Of a DNA stretch of 20,638 bases, positions 1 to 6,131 are shown one piece after another. The position numbers and the translations under genes are program-made. Under the pieces are notes generated by a model that was not told the DNA's origin, did no database searches, and saw nothing but the letters and a program-made list of their open reading frames with translations. The stretch's first letter is position 1. Every line of letters begins with the position of its first letter. The DNA comes from UBA73 sp964364885. GTDB taxonomy: Archaea > Nanobdellota > Nanobdellia > Pacearchaeales > GW2011-AR1. The stretch is from assembly GCA_964364885.1 (NCBI GenBank), contig CAYIOA010000010.1, positions 1-20,638 of the forward strand, written 5' to 3'.

Positions 1-29
1 TGGCGGATTGGAAGAAAAATAAAATTATG

Positions 30-86
30 CCAAAGTTGCTTTGCAGAAAACTGCGGACTTTAGTCCGCAGATGAATGCAACTTTGG
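30..86 (-). repeat. Nested inverted repeat A
   Basis: A 10-bp outer stem (30-39 with 77-86, exact complement) encloses a perfect 20-base palindrome (51-70) whose centre reads ACTTTAGT. The block lies downstream of tRNA-Arg on the minus strand and is followed in that direction by a T-rich tract. It could be a small structured RNA, a processing or termination structure for the tRNA transcript, or a mobile miniature element. The structure is seen directly; the function is unknown. Confidence 0.6.
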
Positions 87-92
87 ACATCC

Positions 93-144
93 AAAAGTCC
101 AACAAACCGCACACTTTAGTGTGCGGTAACATACAAGGACTTTT
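93..144 (-). repeat. Nested inverted repeat B
   Basis: An 8-bp outer stem (93-100 with 137-144) encloses a second perfect 20-base palindrome (107-126), again centred on ACTTTAGT. It repeats the architecture of the element at 30-86: an outer stem around a 9-bp hairpin with the same loop-closing bases. Apart from these two elements I see nothing coding in positions 1-173. Confidence 0.6.
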
Positions 145-173
145 TGATATTCCTAATTCTATAAGAATGTGAG

Positions 174-248
174 CGCGCCCGAAAGGATTTGAACCTTCGA
201 CCTTTGGGTTAGGACCCCACTGCTCTATCCGGGCTGAGCTACGGGCGC
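174..248 (-). tRNA. tRNA-Arg (anticodon CCT)
   Basis: The minus strand folds as a cloverleaf. The 7-bp acceptor stem GCGCCCG/CGGGCGC is perfect, the D stem is GCTC/GAGC, the T arm is GAAGG-TTCAAAT-CCTTT, and the discriminator is G. The anticodon loop GTCCTAA gives CCT, which reads AGG. The outermost anticodon-stem pair is a G-A mismatch. CCA is not encoded. A TATA-like sequence lies about 28 bases upstream (271-281). Confidence 0.93.
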
Positions 249-270
249 ATAATAAGAGTGGGAGAAAGAT

Positions 271-281
271 AGTTTTAAAAT
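271..281 (-). promoter_or_regulatory. TATA box of tRNA-Arg
   Basis: ATTTTAAAACT on the minus strand is centred about 28 bases before the mature 5' end at 248, the usual archaeal TATA distance. It suggests that the two tRNAs can be transcribed separately. Confidence 0.5.
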
Positions 282-291
282 TAACTAAAAA

Positions 292-375
292 TGCAGGAGA
301 GAGGATTCGAACCTCTGAATCCACTAAGGAAAGAGATCTTGAGTCTCTCGCGTTTGACCACTTCGCTACTCCTGC
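292..375 (-). tRNA. tRNA-Leu (anticodon CAA)
   Basis: Minus-strand cloverleaf with acceptor GCAGGAG/CTCCTGC, anticodon stem AGAGA/TCTCT and loop CTCAAGA, giving CAA (reads TTG). The T arm is AGAGG-TTCGAAT-CCTCT and the discriminator is A. The long variable arm makes it a class II tRNA, as expected for Leu. CCA is not encoded. It lies 43 bases upstream of tRNA-Arg. Confidence 0.95.
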
Positions 376-396
376 CTGATAAATCAATAGAAAAAG

Positions 397-406
397 ATAT
401 TTTAAA
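397..406 (-). promoter_or_regulatory. TATA box of tRNA-Leu
   Basis: TTTAAAATAT on the minus strand is centred about 26 bases upstream of the tRNA-Leu 5' end at 375. It lies just past the stop codon of the kinase-like gene. Confidence 0.5.
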
Positions 407-411
407 GATTG

Positions 412-957
412 TTATTTTTCCATGAAAGACAAAACATGGGAGAATTCTTCTTGGGGAGACATTTTTCCAGCGTCAAGTGTTAGATGGTAATACTGAAAAT
501 TACGGTAATCAAAACCATTAAATAATTTTTTACCTATATCAACTTCATCTTTTTCTCTTTCGTGCAGAATCATCTTTATTTCTTCCAGAGTTTGACCATT
601 GCATTTTTTGCTGTTCAGCATTCTTTTTGCTCTTATTTCTATATCTGCCTGAACAAAAATCATTAATGCCGGCAAGTCGCTACAATAATAAGAAGAATAA
701 CGTGAATCTCCTATTATTTTTCCTTTCTCAAATATTTTTCTTGCTTCAACATTTATTTTTCTGTTTTCTTCTGGAGTTGTGCTTCTCCAATATTCTTCAA
801 AGGGTATCTCGGCTCTTGGATAATCTATTCTCCAACGCTCTCTCCATATACCTCCAATTGAGTATATTGGCCAGCAATAGTGCTGTGATAGCAGACTTGC
901 TAGAGTGGATTTTCCGGAGCAAGGCAGACCAGAGAGGATAATAGAATTGTATTTCAT
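412..957 (-). CDS. Cytidylate-kinase-like P-loop nucleotide kinase
   Basis: The 181-aa protein has a clear Walker A motif, GLPCSGKST, at residues 10-18, directly after a hydrophobic first strand. A later GDSRYSSYY stretch (about residues 82-90) sits where small kinases carry the DR/substrate-binding segment. The C-terminal half has the Arg/Lys/Glu-rich helical lid region (REKDEVDIGKK) and a strand ending in TLDAG, typical of archaeal cytidylate and related nucleoside-monophosphate kinases. The expected role is phosphorylation of a nucleotide with ATP in the cytosol; the substrate cannot be fixed from sequence. The gene is co-directional with 5S rRNA upstream and the tRNAs downstream. A TATA-like stretch (about 978-987) lies 25 bases before the ATG. 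It could instead be a divergent kinase of unknown substrate. Confidence 0.72.
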   Translation of the reverse strand: MKYNSIILSGLPCSGKSTLASLLSQHYCWPIYSIGGIWRERWRIDYPRAEIPFEEYWRSTTPEENRKINVEARKIFEKGKIIGDSRYSSYYCSDLPALMIFVQADIEIRAKRMLNSKKCNGQTLEEIKMILHEREKDEVDIGKKLFNGFDYRNFQYYHLTLDAGKMSPQEEFSHVLSFMEK

Positions 958-987
958 TTTGAGTAGTTTTTAATTGTGTTAATAAAG

Positions 988-1103
988 ACGAAGACAGCAT
1001 CTGTGCTTCGCCTCTTGTCGGAGACTAACGCAGCAGACGCAACCGGCTTGACTTCTGAGTTCGGAAAGGGATCAGGTATTTCCCGGTTGCTATGGCCGTC
1101 TTC
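988..1103 (-). rRNA. rrf: 5S ribosomal RNA
   Basis: The minus strand carries the conserved 5S loops, including CCTGATCCCTTTCCGAACTC and AGAAGTCAAG, with the paired ends GAAGACGGC and GCTGTCTTC forming helix I. Length is about 115 nt. The exact ends are set by this terminal stem and may be off by a few bases. No 16S or 23S gene is adjacent, so 5S stands alone, as in many archaea of this type. Confidence 0.95.
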
Positions 1104-1123
1104 AATATTATAAGATTAAGAAG

Positions 1124-1133
1124 GGTATAAAAA
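1124..1133 (-). promoter_or_regulatory. TATA box of 5S rRNA
   Basis: TTTTTATACC on the minus strand is centred about 25 bases upstream of the 5S 5' end at 1103. It supports independent transcription of the 5S gene. Confidence 0.6.
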
Positions 1134-1168
1134 TGTTACTTTGGTGACAGTAGTAGGAATATTCGTAA

Positions 1169-1411
1169 GTGAGCAAGGAAATTTTAATTACCCTATTGAA
1201 AGGATGCATAATAATGCGAGGTTTTGAGATTTATTACAATTTCATAAACAAACATCAGGCAATAGGAAAATGCCCTTATGAGCTTTCTACTGAGTTAGAG
1301 CTTAAAGAGAAAAAATGGCTTGAGCTGACAAGACTAAGCAAATTTCCTATTTTTGTTACTATTCTTAAGATACTTAAAATAGAATGGTTTATAAATATGA
1401 GTTTTCTATAA
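1169..1411 (+). pseudogene. Transposase C-terminal remnant
   Basis: The reading frame contains RGFEIYYNFINKHQAIGK followed by CPYELSTELELKEKKWLEL. This matches the C-terminal signature of DDE transposases, in which a YNF-(I/V)-x-x-H-x-x-L/I-GK-(T/S)P motif follows the last catalytic glutamate. Only this end is present; no catalytic domain precedes it, and 5S rRNA lies immediately upstream. The GTG at 1169 is only the limit of the open frame, not a credible start. It is most likely a decayed insertion-sequence fragment. Its end contains the TATA box of the next gene. I see no terminal inverted repeats around it. Confidence 0.7.
1388..1397 (+). promoter_or_regulatory. TATA box of the DGR-target-like gene
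   Basis: TTTATAAATA lies 24 bases (centre to ATG) upstream of the ATG at 1417. This places the transcript start at or near that ATG and favours it over the in-frame ATG at 1384. Confidence 0.6.
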
Positions 1412-1416
1412 AAAAT

Positions 1417-2088
1417 ATGGCAATTATCAATCTTAAAGGAAACGGGCAATTAAGAACCGGAAGAACAGAATTAGATGTTCCTCACTTAGGAAAGATTTTG
1501 ACCTCTGTGCTTCCATTAATCGGACCAAATTATCATGCTAATGTAATGGGCGAGATAGACAAGCAAAGCCAATCAAGACCAACAACTGCACAAACAATTT
1601 CTTTAGTTGACTTAGCATTGCAAAATCAAGATGTGGCTCATTGTATTGAGGTTGTCCAGAAATTTAAAAATAATTATTTATGGTCTGCTACAGAAGGCAC
1701 TTCTTTTTCAGAAGGATATCTCGCCTATGATAATATTGACGGAAAAATGCCGTCAGACAGCGAGAGTTTAGTTAGAATGTTCTCGGAGAAAGATTCAAGA
1801 GTAAGGCTTGTCAAGCCAGATTTTAAAATAGGGTATTTTCCATTAAAAGATTTTTTGAAACATCCTGTTTTAGTGGCTCATGTTGGAGAAGAAATGATTC
1901 CAACAGTTGAAAGAGTTGCTAAAACACTTAATAAGAGTGGGGGTTATGTTTATGTAGTTAATAATTCAAAATCAGATGATAAAAGATTAACCGCGATTTG
2001 TTCCGACAGGGGCGGCGGCAGGCTTGGCCTGGATGGTTACTGCAGTGGTGACAGCGACGGCGGTTGTGCTTCTGGGGTATTGAAGTAG
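1417..2088 (+). CDS. Unknown protein ending in a DGR-type variable region
   Basis: The 223-aa protein starts MAIINLKGNGQ. The start is chosen because a TATA box lies 24 bases upstream; an in-frame ATG at 1384 would precede that promoter. I do not recognise the first 180 residues, which show no signal peptide or membrane segment. The last 34 codons (1984-2085) change abruptly to GC-rich DNA made of GGC, GAC, AGC, TGC, TAC and similar NNY codons, unlike the AT-rich body. That is the fingerprint of a diversity-generating retroelement variable repeat, where AAY template codons are randomised at positions 1 and 2. The C-terminus aligns without gaps with that of the gene at 20381-20638. DGR targets usually bind ligands through a C-type-lectin-like domain; the ligand here is unknown. 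No reverse transcriptase is nearby. Confidence 0.75.
   Translation: MAIINLKGNGQLRTGRTELDVPHLGKILTSVLPLIGPNYHANVMGEIDKQSQSRPTTAQTISLVDLALQNQDVAHCIEVVQKFKNNYLWSATEGTSFSEGYLAYDNIDGKMPSDSESLVRMFSEKDSRVRLVKPDFKIGYFPLKDFLKHPVLVAHVGEEMIPTVERVAKTLNKSGGYVYVVNNSKSDDKRLTAICSDRGGGRLGLDGYCSGDSDGGCASGVLK
1984..2085 (+). other. Candidate DGR variable repeat (VR-1)
   Basis: Thirty-four codons run from RL to the last residue before the stop. Codons 8-28 of this stretch are mostly GGC, GGT, GAC, AGC, TGC and TAC, all one or two first/second-position changes from AAC or AAT. Compared with 20420-20521 (minus), codons 7-31 differ at 11 first, 12 second and only 6 third positions, the reverse of ordinary coding divergence. 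Identical RL, AxGV and other anchor residues bracket the variable sites. Confidence 0.7.
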
Positions 2089-2102
2089 CTCTTTTATTTT
2101 CT

Positions 2103-2135
2103 GTAAGAAAACTGTCGTCCCTGAAAAGTTCTTAC
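2103..2135 (+). repeat. Hairpin just after the variable repeat
   Basis: GTAAGAA (2103-2109) pairs perfectly with TTCTTAC (2129-2135) around a 19-base loop, starting 15 bases after the stop codon. It may be a terminator. In known DGRs a hairpin just downstream of the variable repeat aids target recognition, so the position is suggestive, but the stem is short. Confidence 0.4.
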
Positions 2136-2145
2136 TATGCATAGA

Positions 2146-2153
2146 TTTTTATA
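2146..2153 (+). promoter_or_regulatory. TATA box of the metalloprotease gene
   Basis: TTTTTATA is centred about 26 bases upstream of the ATG at 2175, consistent with a leaderless transcript. Confidence 0.5.
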
Positions 2154-2174
2154 CCTACAAATAACACACTCGTA

Positions 2175-3515
2175 ATGAAAAACTTAATTAAACGAACTTT
2201 TATAACTGGTATTATAGGATTGAACTCGTGTACTTATTTCCCTGCACCTGTTCCTCAGGCATTATTAACTGCTTCGGATATAATAAATCTAGAGCAACAA
2301 TTAAATTGCGACTGTTTGAATGAGGGGAATGAAAGAGAGCCATCTTACTTTGAGGAGATGCTCTTAAAAGATGGGGAGGCTGAGCCAGTTTTAGAAAAGG
2401 AATTAGAGCAGCAATATGGGATTAATATTACAGGAAATTCTGAAAATCCTGAGCCATTAAGAGAATTAGAGTCATCCCTTTCGTTATTTAGAAAGCCGCA
2501 ACTTGAAGGTCTTACAATTATTCTCAACTCCAAAGATAGTTTTGATCCAAGAGAGAATGGATATTACTATCAAAGAACTGCAATAGGAAAAGTTGCTTTA
2601 ATCGGGCATCCAATAAGTATCGTTGCCCCTCATGAGCTAGGCCATCATGTTCATATAAATCATCCTCAAAGAGAAGATTTTGACAGAGAGTGGAAATCTG
2701 TTCTGACAAAAATCTCAATTGACGGCTTGTCGATGGATGTAACAACAGAAGAAGCAACTAAATTAATAAAAAGAAGAGACATGCATACATGGGATCTTCA
2801 GCAAGATCTTGCTCATATTAGCAAGGCCGGAGCATTTGGATTTGTTAGACCTTACAGCCGTGGAACAGATGAGCAAGCAGAAAATGGCATCAATAAGGAG
2901 GATGTTGCAACTTTCTTTGAGCTAATTCAGAATAGTTTTGACTGCAACCGCCCAGATATCCAAATAGCTTACTGGTATAAAGATTTCTCTTTAGAACCTT
3001 ATATTAAAAAACTCGAGATAATTTCGAATTATGGGCTTCTTGATATAGAAATAATAGATAAAAAAATAGAAGAATTGAACAACAATACAGAAATATTTTC
3101 TTCTTTTAGAGATGGCTCTTATCAAATGTCTATAGAAGAGCATCTTAGGAGCATTCAAGATCCGAATGTTTTAGATAAAGAAAATGTATCTCAGGGAGTG
3201 AATTATTATTTATCTCCTGATGTAAAACTTGGTGTTAGATATCTTCTAGACCAGAATGGAGATCTACGTTATATGAGAACAAATTTTATCTTGGGCTATC
3301 CTTACGGAAACTGCTTAGAGCAAGATAATATTCCTTTAATAATTGATTATGACGAATATAGAGGATTATCTGGAGAATCCATAATTAATTCTCCTTTTCT
3401 CTCTCCGCCTGATAAGAAAAAACTTGAAAATATTTTTACAGAAAAAATGACTTCTTTACCCTGGCAGAATGAGTTAGAAATAGTTGCTAATTTTTATTCT
3501 GATTTTGATAGATAA
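2175..3515 (+). CDS. Lipoprotein-like HExxH zinc metalloprotease
   Basis: The 446-aa protein begins with a short basic and hydrophobic segment ending in LNSC (Cys19), a plausible lipoprotein cleavage and anchoring site. HELGHH at residues 153-158 gives the zinc-binding HExxH motif with catalytic Glu. A downstream KEDVATFFE segment (241-249), preceded by FVRPYSRG, resembles the FxxxYxxxxxxEDxAExF pattern in which the Glu of ED (E242) is the third zinc ligand of gluzincin-type peptidases. The expected role is a cell-surface peptidase acting outside the membrane. The C-terminal 190 residues are not recognised. The gene follows the variable-repeat gene and precedes another lipoprotein-like gene, each with its own TATA box. 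The protease family is not identified beyond this. Confidence 0.7.
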   Translation: MKNLIKRTFITGIIGLNSCTYFPAPVPQALLTASDIINLEQQLNCDCLNEGNEREPSYFEEMLLKDGEAEPVLEKELEQQYGINITGNSENPEPLRELESSLSLFRKPQLEGLTIILNSKDSFDPRENGYYYQRTAIGKVALIGHPISIVAPHELGHHVHINHPQREDFDREWKSVLTKISIDGLSMDVTTEEATKLIKRRDMHTWDLQQDLAHISKAGAFGFVRPYSRGTDEQAENGINKEDVATFFELIQNSFDCNRPDIQIAYWYKDFSLEPYIKKLEIISNYGLLDIEIIDKKIEELNNNTEIFSSFRDGSYQMSIEEHLRSIQDPNVLDKENVSQGVNYYLSPDVKLGVRYLLDQNGDLRYMRTNFILGYPYGNCLEQDNIPLIIDYDEYRGLSGESIINSPFLSPPDKKKLENIFTEKMTSLPWQNELEIVANFYSDFDR

Positions 3516-3526
3516 ATTAGCGAAAG

Positions 3527-3535
3527 TTATTTATA
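3527..3535 (+). promoter_or_regulatory. TATA box of the small lipoprotein gene
   Basis: TTATTTATA is centred about 26 bases before the ATG at 3557, in the 41-base gap after the metalloprotease gene. Confidence 0.5.
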
Positions 3536-3556
3536 GCCTGGTTTTTAGGCGGAGAT

Positions 3557-4003
3557 ATGGGAAGAAAATCTTTAAAAAAACTTTTTGCAGGAACATTGAT
3601 AGCTGTAGCCAGCGGATGCAACCATGGACAAAAAGGAGATTATGATTTCTCTGGCGAGATAAATCTCAGAGGAAAGAGTGTTTATGTTGAATGTTTGGAA
3701 AGGAAAAAGTTTGGCCTATCTTTTTTGAGCGATATCGCGCTAAGAATGAACGGACTTGAATATTTTGACAGAGAGGCTGACCTTAAACTTGATGATATTT
3801 ACGATAACCAGGGCAATGTAATCTACAAGTCCAGTGGGATAACAAAAATCCCCTGTGTTTCTGGAATCATTTTTCTTAGCCAGCTTGAGCATTTAGCGAG
3901 AAAGGGGGATGAAAAACTCAATGAATATCAAAGACAATATGATGAAACTATAATTAAAATCGGCGGAGAAAAATCAAGGCTGAATCATCAAAAGGTAAAA
4001 TAA
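3557..4003 (+). CDS. Small lipoprotein-like protein, unknown function
   Basis: The 148-aa protein has an N-terminal signal-like segment (basic MGRKSLKK, then a hydrophobic run) ending in ASGC with Cys21, a good lipobox-like site. The mature part is polar and mixed charged, with two further cysteines (about residues 46 and 100) and a Lys/Glu/Gln-rich C-terminal helix. I recognise no domain. The start is supported by a TATA box 26 bases upstream. It may share an envelope role with the metalloprotease before it, but nothing in the sequence shows what it does. Confidence 0.65.
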   Translation: MGRKSLKKLFAGTLIAVASGCNHGQKGDYDFSGEINLRGKSVYVECLERKKFGLSFLSDIALRMNGLEYFDREADLKLDDIYDNQGNVIYKSSGITKIPCVSGIIFLSQLEHLARKGDEKLNEYQRQYDETIIKIGGEKSRLNHQKVK

Positions 4004-4010
4004 TTTAAAG
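4002..4010 (+). promoter_or_regulatory. TATA-like element of rnp4
   Basis: AATTTAAAG at the end of the preceding gene is centred about 25 bases upstream of the ATG at 4031. It supports the internal ATG as the start rather than the one at 4013. Confidence 0.4.
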
Positions 4011-4030
4011 TCTTGATTTTTTATTATTTT

Positions 4031-4285
4031 ATGAAGAGAAACTATAAGAAATATGAATCAAAAAAGGTTATAGACTCTTTTTTTCTAAGAGAGGATTTTT
4101 CTCCAGAAGAATTAAAAAAAATTAAAAGATTGGCGATGAAGCATAATATCAAATTGGCTGGCTATAAAAAATTGTTTTGTAAGAAATGTTTTTCTAAACT
4201 AAGAGGAAAATTGAGCGTTATTAAAACACACAAGAGTGTGATTTGCAGGACATGCGGGTTTAGGAACAAATCAAAAATTATTTAA
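4031..4285 (+). CDS. rnp4: RNase P protein component 4 (Rpr2/Rpp21 type)
   Basis: The 84-aa protein ends in a zinc-ribbon-like module with four cysteines: FCKKC (Cys50, Cys53) and ICRTC (Cys72, Cys75). It is preceded by a basic helix reading KRLAMKHNIKL. This is the layout of archaeal RNase P subunit 4, which works with another protein subunit and the RNase P RNA to remove tRNA 5' leaders. It is slightly short for the family. The start at 4031 fits a TATA-like element 25 bases upstream; the ATG at 4013 would add six hydrophobic residues. The stop codon overlaps the convergent membrane-protein stop within a single TTAA. Two tRNA genes are in the same window but not in an operon with it. Confidence 0.82.
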   Translation: MKRNYKKYESKKVIDSFFLREDFSPEELKKIKRLAMKHNIKLAGYKKLFCKKCFSKLRGKLSVIKTHKSVICRTCGFRNKSKII

Positions 4286-5313
4286 TCGTCTGCAAATAAG
4301 CTTGATAATGTTTTCTCTTTGTATGCTTTTAAGAATGTGATGAAATAAGCCAAGACTAACGGACCTATAATCAGACCTAGAAAGCCAAATACTAAAAGAC
4401 CTCCAATCATACCTATTAAAATTATAACCTGGGAAATATCTGTTTTCCTAGATATAAGATGGGCTCTGATTAAATTATCCAGAGTTGAAACAAAGATTAT
4501 GTTGTATGCTAAAAAGATTATTGCTATTGTCGGATTTGTAGAATAAGAAAGATAAAAGGTTGCGGGGATATATACCAGACCTGGACCAACTATGGGTATT
4601 ACTCCTAGAATAACAGCAAGCACTGTTAAAACTAATGCGTTTGGAATTCCGAATGCGATAAATCCTATGCCTGCTAGAATCCCCTGCACAAGCCCTATGA
4701 GAAACTGCCCGTAAACAAGGGAGTTTGTTATGTCCTTAAACTGCTTCACCAGATTTCTTTCTTGTAATTTATTAAGAGGAGAAAGGCCGGATGTAAATTC
4801 ACTTAATTTTTCTTCATCACGCAATGTAAAGAAAAATACAAAGACTACTAAAAAGACATTCAAAGATATCCTCGGGAAGTCAACTAAAATATCAACTAAG
4901 GAGTTCAAAAGGGAGGAGCTTAGTTTTGTAATTGCGTTATTAATTGTTAGAGTTGTTTGAGCAATAATCTGCTGCGAGATTGTTGGGAATAGTTTTGACA
5001 TAAATCCCTGTATGTCTATGTTTTGAGAAAATTGGAATATGTCAAAAACCTGCTGTACTATCACCGGCAGGATAAACCAAAATGGGACTAATATTAAAAC
5101 AATAATAAATATGCTAACAATTCCTGCTGAGAGGTTAATATATTTAACATATTTTTTTATCCATCTGTGAGCCGGCAGAAAAACATAGGCTAAAATCAAA
5201 CCTGATATTATTGACAGAACTACTGGCCTTAATATCAAAAAGACCAATACTGTGAGTGAAGCTATTAGCAAAATCAGCGATATTCTTTTTACGTCTTTTT
5301 CTGTTAAATCCAT
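4282..5313 (-). CDS. AI-2E family (UPF0118/PerM-like) membrane transporter
   Basis: The 343-aa protein has about eight membrane segments in the family layout: two N-terminal helices, a third pair near residues 53-85, a long soluble helical stretch containing NSLVYGQFLIGLVQGILAGIG, then closely spaced C-terminal helices with PIVGPGLVYIPA and GGLLVFGFLGLIIGPLVLAY. The last two blocks are the most conserved of the family. Members are reported as exporters of small molecules or as ion/proton antiporters; the substrate here is unknown. MDLTEKDV at 5313 is chosen as start because TATATA sequence lies about 27 bases upstream; an in-frame ATG at 5334 would fall inside that box. Confidence 0.88.
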   Translation of the reverse strand: MDLTEKDVKRISLILLIASLTVLVFLILRPVVLSIISGLILAYVFLPAHRWIKKYVKYINLSAGIVSIFIIVLILVPFWFILPVIVQQVFDIFQFSQNIDIQGFMSKLFPTISQQIIAQTTLTINNAITKLSSSLLNSLVDILVDFPRISLNVFLVVFVFFFTLRDEEKLSEFTSGLSPLNKLQERNLVKQFKDITNSLVYGQFLIGLVQGILAGIGFIAFGIPNALVLTVLAVILGVIPIVGPGLVYIPATFYLSYSTNPTIAIIFLAYNIIFVSTLDNLIRAHLISRKTDISQVIILIGMIGGLLVFGFLGLIIGPLVLAYFITFLKAYKEKTLSSLFADD

Positions 5314-5333
5314 TGAAGTTAGTGGAAAGCCCA

Positions 5334-5345
5334 ATATATAAATTT
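5334..5345 (-). promoter_or_regulatory. TATA box of the AI-2E family gene
   Basis: AATTTATATATT on the minus strand is centred about 27 bases upstream of the ATG at 5313 and decides that start. Confidence 0.6.
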
Positions 5346-5396
5346 TAAGGAGGATCTAAATTTGACAGACGGGCGCGATATTCTCTTTTAGAAAAA

Positions 5397-5406
5397 ATTT
5401 ATATAT
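5397..5406 (+). promoter_or_regulatory. TATA box of the 234-aa gene
   Basis: AATTTATATA-type sequence is centred 25 bases before the ATG at 5427. It lies about 55 bases from the oppositely oriented TATA box at 5334-5345, so the intergenic region is a divergent promoter pair. Confidence 0.6.
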
Positions 5407-5426
5407 CCTGATTATAAAGATGTTGA

Positions 5427-6131
5427 ATGAAAAACGTTATCTTAAAAATATTTTCTGGAGAAACTGATGAGAATGTGCATTCTGATTTTATAAAATTTGG
5501 CAAGGGCCTATTCGAAAATAGATACCTGCTGGAATGCAAAAGACAAAAAGAGAAGTGGAGTTTGAAAAGCAGCTACGAGTTTGCTAATTATTTTGTTTTA
5601 AGAGGGCTTGAAAAAGTTTCTGGAAAGATTGATATTCGCGGCGCGATTATAATGACTGAAGATATAAGAAAGGATGTTAGTTTTCCCATTAGCGGCGTTA
5701 AACAATATCTGGGGGTTAAGCAGTATCTTATAGAAGACAGTATTTTAGCAGAAGAGATAGTCAAGTTAATCAAAAAATATCCCCGGGCGTTTTATGCCCT
5801 GTCTTTTTCTTTTGGAGGATATGAGCTAAAAATAAAGGCGAAAGCCCCAAAGAGCGGAAAGCCGTCTAATAAGGGTGGTGACGAGCCGAAAGCTGATTTT
5901 TGCTCCTTAAAAACAAATGATAAGTCTATTATTAATGACTTATTTTTTGATTTCCCTGATTTCAACGAGATTATTGCCAAACATTCTATTAAAATAAACG
6001 AGATAATTATTCCGAAGAATATCAACGACCCTAAGATGATAAGAGAAATGTCTAAGAGAAAAAGCACAATAAAAAGAATAGTAAAAGCGGACGGCAAAGA
6101 AAGTTTTAAAGAGAAAGAATTTGAATCTTAA
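5427..6131 (+). CDS. Conserved-looking unknown protein
   Basis: The 234-aa protein has no signal peptide or membrane segment. Its middle carries a basic, proline-rich linker, KIKAKAPKSGKPSNKGGDEP, followed by KADFCSLKT and a tail rich in Lys and Arg. The layout suggests an N-terminal alpha/beta domain, a flexible basic linker and a helical C-terminus, perhaps nucleic-acid or ribonucleoprotein associated; this is inference only. From memory, similar proteins occur in other small archaea, but I cannot name a family. A six-residue block GVKQYL occurs twice in tandem near residues 90-101. The gene has a good TATA box 25 bases upstream. Its stop overlaps the convergent cobalamin adenosyltransferase stop in one TTAA. 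Confidence 0.7.
   Translation: MKNVILKIFSGETDENVHSDFIKFGKGLFENRYLLECKRQKEKWSLKSSYEFANYFVLRGLEKVSGKIDIRGAIIMTEDIRKDVSFPISGVKQYLGVKQYLIEDSILAEEIVKLIKKYPRAFYALSFSFGGYELKIKAKAPKSGKPSNKGGDEPKADFCSLKTNDKSIINDLFFDFPDFNEIIAKHSIKINEIIIPKNINDPKMIREMSKRKSTIKRIVKADGKESFKEKEFES

Noticed and set aside
25..387. 120-aa open frame on the minus strand
   Set aside because: It runs through tRNA-Leu and tRNA-Arg; the translation is a by-product of the tRNA sequences and the palindromes.
1384..1416. Upstream ATG for the variable-repeat gene
   Set aside because: It precedes the TATA box at 1388-1397, so it would not be on the transcript; the ATG at 1417 fits.
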